From Eudorina sp. 2006-703-Eu-15 (taxonomy: Eukaryota > Chlorophyta > Chlorophyceae > Chlamydomonadales > Volvocaceae): 64,000 nt of DNA. Positions 55,468 through 64,000 of the stretch are shown piece after piece (within the stretch, counting starts at the first letter, position 1; every line of letters begins with the position of its first letter). The DNA lies in the NCBI GenBank assembly GCA_003117195.1, contig BDSI01000026.1, forward strand, positions 924,397 through 988,396. Reading direction: 5' to 3'. Under the pieces are notes generated by a model. It saw nothing but the letters and a program-made list of their open reading frames with translations. It did no database searches and had not been told where the DNA came from. The position numbers were made by a program, and so were the translations under genes.

Positions 55468-58400
55468 GGTACGCAGCCCGCGCTGCGACCTCTTGAGGCG
55501 AGGTGGTCGTCGTCTCAGCAGCGGTCCACGCGCAGCCGCCAAAGAATGCAGTCGCAGAGGGGCCCTGTCTGCGTCCCCGAAGGTGGCACGCGCGTTGGAG
55601 TACGACGGGGAGGGTTATGGAAGGTTTGCGGGATCAGGGCAGATGTCTTGGGGTGCCGGCGGCCGCGTTGGCGGCCGAATAGCGCACCCTGGTTGACGGA
55701 ATGCGCAAGCAGGTTTTTGGGGAGCATTCGGCTTCGATCGCAGGGCGGTGGAAGGCCAATCCAGTTGGTGCTGCTGGAGTTTGATCGGTCTCGGAATGGC
55801 CTCGGATGTGCGTGTCGGCACGGCCCCGCCGTGGGCGCTGGCGGGGCTGTGCGTCGCTAGGGGACGATGCAGGGCCGTCAGAGGGGCGTGTGACGTTGGA
55901 GGAGGGGTACACACGATATTGGTGAGCACATTCAAATTGCGCTGACTGCCAGAGCAAAGGTCCGGCGTTGGGGGCGTGTGGGGCTTTGTCATACGGGTTT
56001 CATATTTCATCGCGGAGCTGGTCCCCCTGGGCTTCCCGGGGGCGCGGGAATGCCGCGGGAGTGCCCTGGGGCCCCCTTGGCACAGTTCGGCAGTCCTGAA
56101 CCACACCCTCAATGCGCAGGATGTTCGAGAGTTGGGGGCCTTGATCCGAACCTCCAATTGTCGTTGTTGCAGTGGGTGCCGCAGGCCGAGAATATCGCAG
56201 CCGGGAGGCCACCGAACCGTCCCATGGGTCACTCAACCCCACCCCACGTTCACCCCACCCGTGGAAACCCCACCCCATGCTACCGTGGCTGCGGGTTCCT
56301 GCGGCCTCAGAGAAGGGGTAGGATCCATGGAGGAGGGAGATGCGAGGCGGGGGCCGTGGAAAAGCGAGCCGCGGCGGAGACGGCGAGGGTGAGGAAAAGG
56401 AGATTTCCTGTTCCCTCCTTCGTGTTGCAGCGCGCAGGTTGTTGGCGATGTCGGCCCGTGCTCCGCTATAACAATCGAAAAGGAGATTAAATCATCCAAG
56501 TGCGTCTGTCTGTTGGTTCATGGCCTTGATCGCGTCTGCGCGACCTCGACCGCTGCTTTCCGGGGTTCCTGTCTTGGTTGCCTCGCCTGTCGTTGTATTA
56601 TTTACTATGTTGTGCCGTACATGTGTGCCTCGCCGCACTACCGCAATGGGTGCCGCCTTGCTGAAGGGCCCGGTTGCGGCGGCGGCGTCATCTGTGGGGG
56701 CTGCCGGGGATTGTGTTTCCTTGCCTGTGCTGGAGGAGGGCATCGCATGCCGCCCACGCGGCCCGTTGGGAGGAAGTCCGTACGGGGCGTCAGGGCCATA
56801 GCACGAGGCGTCAGGGCTGGCGGCGTCGAGAGGATTGTCGGTTGGCGGTTGGGTACTGCTTGAAACCTTTCCTGCGGAAGACATGGGGAGAACGGGTGGG
56901 ACCTGCGGCATTTGCGGTGCAGAGGCCGCAGCTCGCCGAATGTTGGCGAGCCATCGAGCCGCCCCCCTAGAGGCTGTGGATCGTGCTCGCAAGAGAGCAT
57001 GGCGCAGTGCTGTTGTGCCGTAGCTCTTGGGTTATTTTCCCGGGACAGGTTGGAGAACGCCCTTCCTGGGGCTTGTCGCATGCCGTGAGTACTCCTATTA
57101 AGAAGATGACCACCTAAACTTCCCCATGTCTGTCACGCCGATGATGTACGACACATTATCAAGTTGAGTGTCGCGCACACCGTGTACCATTTTCGTGTCC
57201 TGTGCTGCTTTCGCGTGCTGTGGGTACTCTATTGACGCTCTGAGGAGGGGTGTGGGCGGCGGCTGCGGCGACGCGCACTGCGGGGGCCTTGCGGGCGGGC
57301 CCGTGCGGGCTTCTGGAACGTCTCAGTTCCCGTGGACAGCGGCAGCTGGCAAGGCGCTCCTCGCCTCAAGGTGTGCGTTTGCGCATGCGTCGACCGGCCG
57401 GCCAGGCAGGGCTCCTCGGGACGGGGCGGGGCGTTAACACGTGGCACGGTGGGATTGATGGGATTCAGCACCGTTGCCGAAGAGACTCCGCGGCCACCGC
57501 CGGCCCTGTGTCAAGGATGCCAGCCTATACAGCAGGACGGCCTTTATGTCTGGTAGTCCCCTAGACTGTCAACGAGGCGGGGTCACAGCGTGCCGGATTG
57601 CGGCACCAATCGAATCGCGGCAGGCGGATGAGCCAGGACCCCAAGTCCCCGTCGTCAATTCCGTGCACGAAACCGCCCGTGCTGACGCGTGGCCTCGGCT
57701 GCTAAGATTGGCCAGACCAGGCCACCGCGATGATGATATTCGGTAGAATGGTTCACAGCCACCAACGGCCATTGGCAACTGGCCACCGCGCGCTTCTGAA
57801 CGCGTCCTCGCCCGAAATCCGCAACGAGTCAACCACCTCCCTCCACTTCATCTCCCTCTCTCCTGGCTCTCTCCCTCTCCTCGCCCTCACACTCGATATC
57901 AACCCCCTCACTCTCCGTGACTCCAGCGCTGCCGCTGTCCACAACATCAAATGCTCACGCGCGCAGCCTTGAGGCGCCCCCGCGATCTTATCATCAGCTT
58001 GTGGCGCTTCACGCCATGCCCCCGCGCCCGAATTACCCCTCCCGCCAGCTGCCCTGCGGTGCTCCCTACCATCTCGACGACTGCCAACAAGCTGCCGACT
58101 TGTCGCCGCTCGTCACCGCCCGTCCGGTCAAGGCCCGGGCAGGTCCAGCCCCAGGCCCAGGCCCAGGTCGGCCGACAAAGCCCAGCCACAGAGACTCGTC
58201 CGGGGTGGACCGGCTGCGCGGACCCGCCCGTCCCGTGGGGTCATCACGGCTCCCGCAAGTCCAGGGAGGGCTCCAGACCAACCTGTACGAGGCATAGGGA
58301 GTTTTAACGTCTCACGAAAAACACATACACACGGGGTTGGGTTTATTCACTAAACACACACAAACGCACGCGGCGGGTTGCAATTCTAAACACACAAACG

Positions 58401-58829
58401 CACACCACTGTGTGTGTTCGACCTACGCAGCTCGTCCTTCGTCCTCAGCTTTACTCTTGGTGCCCTTCTGATGATTTGCTTTATGGGTTGGGGCCGGGGC
58501 GGTCTGGTGGCTTACGGACATTTCCCGGGCTTGGCTATGCCCGTTGCATGTGAGCATGTCACGCACTCGTCCTCTGCTTATATGCCTACCAACACACCAA
58601 CAACCCACCGGTGGGGGCAGGGCCCAAGCCCCGTTGGGGATCCCCATGGCCGGACGCTCACACACGGCACTTGCGCTTCCAACGGGGAGGTTCTCGGAGG
58701 AGATTCCCCTCCGATCGCCCGACTTCCAAATGGGCCACACACAAAGATCTGCCCCCCCTGGGTTCGAACGGGTGACACAGAGCCAGTAGCGCCCCACATA
58801 CCCCTTGACAACAACGCCCGACCCGTGGG
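55468..58829. other. Interval between bZIP and the dehydrogenase: no supported gene
   Basis: The interval is 3.4 kb of GC-rich sequence. ORFs at 56492-56992 (minus) and 57917-58297 (plus, ending QGGLQTNLYEA) have mixed composition but no linked exons and no recognised family. A (CACA)-rich stretch lies at 58320-58410. The 3' UTRs of the two converging genes must lie in it. Confidence 0.45.
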
Positions 58830-61800
58830 TCAGCACACCTGCTCGGCCGACCAGCGCCACAGCCAGAGGGCCGCCGCGTCGTCCTGCCCGGCCGGCGAGG
58901 GGCTGATGGGCCGGCATGTGGAGTTGAAGTAGCCGTCGGTGGCAGCGCCCTCTGCGGGCGCGTCCGGCGAGGTAGCGCAGTAGATGCTGGCACGGGCGCC
59001 TGAGCGGGCGGGCGGGCGAAGCGGGTCCGTGTGTCAGGCACAGCCGGGTGGTGGGCAGGCGGGCGGGCGAAGCGGGTCGGTGTGAGATAGGCGTTGTGAT
59101 GATGAAGCCGCGGCTGGAGGCGGAGGATGAGCAACCAGCACAAGGCTGGTGGGGGGTGATGGGGGCTGGTGACCCAGAGCCAAACCCCGGAGGCGCCAAC
59201 CAGAGGAACTTGGGTCGATGAGGTGGGGTGAGGTGCGGTGGTGAAGCTGATGGGGTGAAGCCTGACGTGATGTGCGCGAAATTGATGTGGGTCGCTTCGC
59301 CCTTGCTCGGGGGACCCCCTTCTATACCCTGTGCGCAGTTTGAATATGTCCAATATACCAATTTCCTGTACCCCCTGCTGTGTCCGCACCCTGCATGCAG
59401 GTGAGCAGCAGCCGCCCCATGATGGCGTAGTAGGCGATGCGCATGAGCGGCGGCAGGTCCCGGGCCACCGCCGTGCAGACCAGCCCCGGGTGCACCGACA
59501 GGACCCCCGGGGCCAGGGCGGGGTCGGAGGCGGCCAGGCGCCTGCGCATCTCCCGTGTGAAGAGGACCTGCGGGGCAGATGGGACGTTGCAGTTCGTTCG
59601 GCAGAGGGTGGCCATCTGTACACACATATGTATACGTGCCGCGGGGAACCAGCCCGACCCAAAACCAGTTACCAATGTACTCACCATGTTTGTGTTTAGA
59701 TATAGGACCCGCCCGACCCAAACCAAGCACCAATATACTCAACATATTAACCATGTTGTGTGTTTGTGTTTGTGCATGTGTATGTGTTCTTAGAGAGGAA
59801 ATTAGATTCCCTCCAATCTGGTCCTGTCACACCCCGCCCCGCTCAGCCCCCCCGCACGTTGGCAAGCTTGCTCTGCGCGTACGCCAGGTCGGAGTTGTAG
59901 GCGCCCTTGCGCGTCAGGTGCGGGTCCGCCACCGAGATGCCGGCACGCGCCAGTGTGTGGTAGGAACTCGACACGTTGACAATCCGGACCCGCGCCGCGC
60001 CTGCAGCGGCGCCGCGGGCAGACCCGGACCCCGACCCGGGCCCATCAGCGGCGTCGCCGGCGGAGCGCCCGTTGGCCGTGGCCACGGCCGCAGCGGACTT
60101 TGTCTCCGTCGCCGCCGCCGCGAGCTCCGCGGCGCCGCGGCGCAGCGAGGGCAGCAGCCCAAGGGTGAGCAGGAAGTGGCCCAGGTGGTTGGAGCCCATG
60201 TGCATCTCGAAGCCGTCGCGGGTTTCGGCGCGGGGAGCTGAACACGCCGAAAGGTAAATCGGAGGGCAGCAAGGGCAGCGAGGGTGTGGGCGCCGCGGGG
60301 GTCGAATCCGGGAATGTGGGGCTGGGCTGCTCCGAAATGCAGCCGGGCAGCCGTGCTTTGCCTTGCCTTGCCGAAGCCCCGGCCCCCGCCCCGGGCCCCG
60401 GGGGGAGATGCCGGGCGCCGGCCGGTACGGCGCTGTGGGGCATTGCGTAAGCCCCAGCCGACGGGGTGGGGGCCCCACCTCCCAGCGGGCTAGAGAGCAA
60501 CGCGGCAACCCGACCTCACAAGCGGCAGCCGCAGGGGGGTGCTCTTCCCCCGGTCAATATCGACCACCCCGGGGCCGTTTGGGCCCTCCACGGCACCTCA
60601 TGTGCCCCCGCCGTGAGGCAGCGTAGCGGTAGTGCGCGGCTCGTCGCGCCGCAACCGCCCGGTCGCCCGCCCGCGCGGCGGTGGCGACCCAACCACCGCC
60701 CAACAACCGACCGAACCCACCGCCGATGGTGAAGACACCCGCGTTGTTGATGAGGAGGTGCAGCGGGCGCCGCTCCGCCTCCCACTCGGATATGAAGGTC
60801 CGCACGGACTGCAGTGAGGCCAGGTCCAGGATCCGGACCTGGAGGGGCAGGGGCCGGACACCCCGGGTAGCCAGACAGTCAAGGAGAAGCCGCGGTCCAT
60901 GCCAGACCAAGCACGGCAGCCAAGCAGGAGCAGCCAAGGCGGAAATGCGCTGACCACGCGCCTTTGGGCAAGGCCTGGTCAGCACTGGCTGGGGGACAGA
61001 CGCACCGTTTCGGCATTCCCTGACACCGCAATAAAACCGTCCCCCTGCCCCTCCCCCTTCCCTAACGGCCGATGGCGATGTACCTCGACGTCTGGCTGGG
61101 GCTTTCCTGCTGTCTGCGCCGCCGTCATAAGGGCCTTACGCAGCTCCTCGCCCTTCTGCTTGCTCCGGCACGCGAGGACCACTGTTCAGCAGCAGCAGTA
61201 GCAGTAGCAGCAGCAGCAGTAGCAGTAGCAGCAGCAGTAGCAGCAGTAGCAGCAGCAGTAGCGAGGGAGGGCACTTTCAGGGAGGGCACGTTCAAGGGCG
61301 GGCAGCGCATGTGGGTTTCCTGCATTGCTGCGAGCGAGGCCGGGTCCACGGGGCTGCTCCGACAGAGCCTCTGGCTTGGGCTTGGGGTGAGGAAAAGCCA
61401 CAACGCCCCGGAGGTAGGTTGCGAAGGTGCGGACGCCTCAAGGCCCCGTGGGTGGGGGTTAGAAAGGAAAATCTGACCCAGAAACGAACCCAAGGCCACG
61501 TTCGGGAATATGGCATAGCTGCCGGGCTCGACGTTTATCTGGCAGGCGCAGGTTTGGGCTTTTCGGCGCCTTGGCCCTTCGCACAAACCCTGGGTCGCCC
61601 TCCCCCCAGTGTGCCGGATCCCACCTTTGGCGCCCCTGCGGGCGAGGGCCGCTGCTGTCTCCTCGCCGATGCCGCTGCAGAGCGGGACGAGAAGGGGGGG
61701 GAGGCGGGGTCAATCCGCGGAGCGGGTTCATGGAGGGGCAACAACTGAAACCTCAGACGTTATCCGTCGGGCGAGTGTTGTTCCACGGGAGAGGGGAAGC

Positions 61801-62111
61801 CCTGATTGGTGGTTGGGGGTGTCAAGGGGGTGCAGCGCATGCGTGCGCGGCTGACGGCAAGGCTCGCGCTGCGATTATGATCCATACCGTACCGTACAGT
61901 ATGTTCCTTGCGTGTTTGACTGGCATGTTTGACTGGCATGTTTGACTTGTATGGCCACGTCAGGGGCCCGGGGATGGATGGTGTCCGATGGCGCTGGCAA
62001 GCGAGGTGCCGCCTCTCCAGCCAGTCCTCACCTCGTGGGCCCCGTGACGATGGCTGTCAGCCCCTCCACGGGTCCCCCAAGGTCGTCAATGTTCGGCGGC
62101 AGGTGCCGCAT
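58830..62111 (-). CDS. Short-chain dehydrogenase/reductase (SDR), retinol-dehydrogenase/WWOX/Tic32-like
   Basis: Seven minus-strand exons join in phase to 1074 nt (357 residues): 62111-62032, 61674-61625, 61181-61084, 60838-60721, 60237-59858, 59567-59390, 58999-58830. The start is [13 protein letters not shown]. The cofactor motif TGPTSGIG (residues 23-30) spans exons 1-2, followed by [19 protein letters not shown]; the basic residues after the second strand favour NADP(H). LDLASLQSV and NNAGV (about 107) follow, then [17 protein letters not shown] (catalytic Ser about 205-207) and YAQSK (Tyr about 235, Lys about 239). The C-terminus has [10 protein letters not shown] and a GYFNSTC segment with [13 protein letters not shown]. 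About 45 Ala/Gly/Ser-rich residues (about 150-197) are inserted before the Ser strand compared with usual family members. The substrate is unknown; lipid, retinoid-like or chlorophyll-related alcohol/ketone oxidoreduction is possible. No clear transit peptide. Confidence 0.93.
61189..61262. repeat. (AGC/AGT)n trinucleotide repeat in SDR intron 2
   Basis: AGCAGCAGCAGTAGCAGTAGC and similar units continue to about 61262, a few bases before the acceptor of the third SDR exon on the minus strand. It sits within the polypyrimidine position (CTGCTG on the sense strand) and may influence splicing. Confidence 0.85.
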
Positions 62112-63487
62112 CCCCCAGGTCTACAGTCGGCAGGCATCGTGGGTATGGGCGGTGTCGGTGGCAGCCGGTGTGCACGGCGAAGCCTTGGAGGCAGACCAAA
62201 CATAACAGCGATCGGCCGTAATTTTAATACTTCTCTGACAGCGTGACAATCAGCGGTCGTTTGTTATGAGCGCTGCTTGCAGGTTGGGCTTCGGAAAATC
62301 CGCTCCCATGCGGACGCCTTTGATGCGACCGTGCATCAGCCTTGTATACCTGGAACAGAATATCGTATAAGAATACAAGCCCATTGAGTACGCCAGATAT
62401 CGCGTTGTTCCACCAGCCCATGGCTTCTTGCGATCCTTGACTCAACTGCCGGGATTTGTCAGTTCCAATAGTTAATATAAAAAGGATTAAATCACACTGT
62501 AAGCATGACTGCGGCGAATAGTGGATGGTGCGTTAGCAAAACGAAATCAACTTAGCTTGGTCGACAACAAGGGATGTTGAGAACCGTTCACAATGCCCGA
62601 CGTCTATTCGTATGATCTTATGATATTCAATCCGTGTAAGGAACTGTGGCATATCGTTATTACTTGCACGACTCTCTTTCATTGGCCCATGGGACCATTA
62701 CGCCAGACACTGTGCTGCGCTGATTATATGAGGTTAAGATTGATCAGACTTATACATGAACGTTTCCACGGCTCGCTCCGTCACCATCAAGTCCTGTGAC
62801 CCCGGGTCCCTGAAAGCGCATGAACATGCAAGGACGAGTCCGTTGCCAAATTCTTCAGAATATGCGACTGACAACTTGTGCCGATCCCCCTGTCCCCTGA
62901 CCCGCGGTTCACAAAACTCAGGCAGCAAACACACGACAAAAAATGCGACCTTTCCTGCTGGCCTTGACTCGTCATGATCAGGGCTGTGGTTAACAAATGG
63001 CAACCTGCGGACGTCATCCAGAGCTAGTGTCAGGCTCTCAGGGATAACCTTGCAGTGCCCATCAAGCTTTCCGGGACAGATGCATGGGGCTTCGGACCCC
63101 TGTCACCAAGGTACATGCCGCTGTATTTGGTTTACCACTATGCCGAATTCAGGATGGTCCACCTAACGTGGAGGTGTGTGAGAGCAACAGGAAACACACC
63201 AGGCGAAGAACATTGCATAGTTGTTTCCTGGTTGTTTGCCGTCATAGCAGCCAGTACATGATACCAACTCCGATATAGCCTTTGACAAAGCGATGGTCCT
63301 TGAAAGTCCCTTGATTCTCCCGTACGGCAATTTGAAGCGCTTGAAAGCCTAGAAAGTTAGGCCTGCGTCATATAAGTCATCCCCATCGTGATCCCGTCGT
63401 GATCCACAGATTATGATGTGGCCGACCTAAGGGTCGAGGGCCAAAACAGGCCGAGCGTAACCCAGTCAACGCCCTTGTCCCTCAGTC
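62112..63487. other. Interval right of the dehydrogenase, no firm gene
   Basis: A minus-strand fragment at 62345-62445 reads GSQEAMGWWNNAISGVLNGL and then VFLYDILFQ before a GTATAC donor-like site. It could be an exon of a small hydrophobic protein, but nothing else links to it. The rest (62450-63480) is lower in GC and shows no coherent frame. Confidence 0.35.
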
Positions 63488-64000
63488 ATGACGCGTGCGA
63501 AAAATGCGCGTTCGAGAGCCATAGATCGCATCGAGGACAAGATCCAGATGACCAACACACAACCAGCGACGTCTCCTGCATCCCCAATCGGCTGCGTTAC
63601 CGGACTTCTGAGTCCATCTGCGCTGCGGCCATCCCCCGCAGCGCTGTCACCTTGCCTGCAGTCGCCGCTGATTAACAAGTTCATCAACATCAACAATCAC
63701 GAAAATGTCCAAATTCTCAGCCCGGGAACCACTCCACTGGCGCCGACAACATTTGCCGCGGACAAGAGGCTTTCCCACTCACGCGCAGCCTCCAGCACTG
63801 CCGGCAAGGCCCCAGGAAAGAAGCACGACCCTGAAAAGCTTGTCAGCATTGCAGCTGATGCTCTTGGGCCGGGCGCACGAAGTTCTTCCGTCAGACAGGC
63901 AGCCAGCAATGCGCCTCATGTCCAGCAAACTGCGCCTTTTGGGCCATCTGCTAGCCAAGCACCCAAACTGCTGACCAGTGATGAGGCCGTCGCCCTGATG
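63488..64000 (+). CDS. Open reading frame running off the right edge (unknown, partial)
   Basis: Starting at ATG 63488 (MTRAKNARSRAIDRIEDKIQ) there is a stop-free frame of 171 codons to the last base. The product is Pro/Ser/Ala-rich but not low-complexity, with segments such as INKFININNHENVQILSPGT, KAPGKKHDPEKLVSIAADAL and APKLLTSDEAVALM. The basic N-terminus and disordered composition would fit a nucleic-acid-binding or gag-like N-terminal region, but no domain is recognised. Upstream in-frame sequence is not clearly coding, so this ATG is the simplest start. Confidence 0.5.
   Translation, partial: MTRAKNARSRAIDRIEDKIQMTNTQPATSPASPIGCVTGLLSPSALRPSPAALSPCLQSPLINKFININNHENVQILSPGTTPLAPTTFAADKRLSHSRAASSTAGKAPGKKHDPEKLVSIAADALGPGARSSSVRQAASNAPHVQQTAPFGPSASQAPKLLTSDEAVALM

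Noticed and set aside
54201..55496. 431-codon ORF overlapping the bZIP last exon
   Set aside because: It reads the Gln tract in a shifted frame as Ala-rich sequence. The phase-consistent exon 54848-55467 ends properly with TAA.

Overview
The window reads as nuclear DNA of a chlorophycean (volvocine, Chlamydomonas-like) green alga. The evidence is GC-rich sequence with many short GT-AG introns, (Ser)Pro-rich cell-wall-type proteins, very long proline, glutamine and microsatellite tracts, an L1-like retrotransposon and several hAT-like non-autonomous elements. No prokaryotic signals were seen. Gene models were built by hand from splice sites and codon phase; none has transcript support here.

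Layout. (1) 1-5322: the 3' part of gene A, first of three tandem paralogues (A, B, C) of a large secreted or membrane-anchored wall-type protein. (2) 5323-8790: no clear gene, a few exon-like fragments and retrotransposon tails. (3) 9035-17936: gene B, complete, 8 exons, about 1578 residues. (4) 17937-20600: its degenerate downstream flank. (5) 20600-30600: a block about 10 kb long, rich in transposable elements (TEs): a CTAGCC-palindrome element with a nested hAT-like MITE, a 5'-truncated L1-like element, a 1.27-kb hAT-like element with GTGCGCGCAC palindromes and another nested MITE, a 42-bp minisatellite and a small repeat-containing ORF. (6) 30700-34400: a broken copy of a bZIP gene and its 5' flank. 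(7) 34709-42919: gene C, about 1688 residues, with the same exon plan as B. (8) 42920-47600: its flank, including a 1.5-kb GATG tetranucleotide array with a hAT-like MITE inside it. (9) 49246-55467: an intact 8-exon bZIP transcription-factor gene of about 931 residues. (10) 58830-62111, minus strand: a complete 7-exon short-chain dehydrogenase/reductase of about 357 residues. (11) 63488-64000: an open frame running off the right edge.

The main structural story is a tandem duplication of a unit made of [wall gene + flank + bZIP 5' half]. Unit 1 runs from about 8.8 to 34.4 kb and unit 2 starts at about 34.45 kb. The junction lies inside a bZIP intron, so the unit-1 bZIP copy lost its 3' half and decayed, while unit 2 keeps the full gene. 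Unit 1 was then swollen by the TE block. Gene A is an older, more diverged third copy of the wall gene.

The A/B/C proteins combine, in order, an N-terminal signal or anchor segment, a long proline-rich rod, a jacalin-like beta domain, a second proline rod, a module resembling the class I glutamine-amidotransferase-like fold of TCAF/M60-associated proteins, a third short proline rod and a C-terminal WSC-like cysteine domain. This suggests an extracellular-matrix glycan-binding role. That role is inferred from architecture only.
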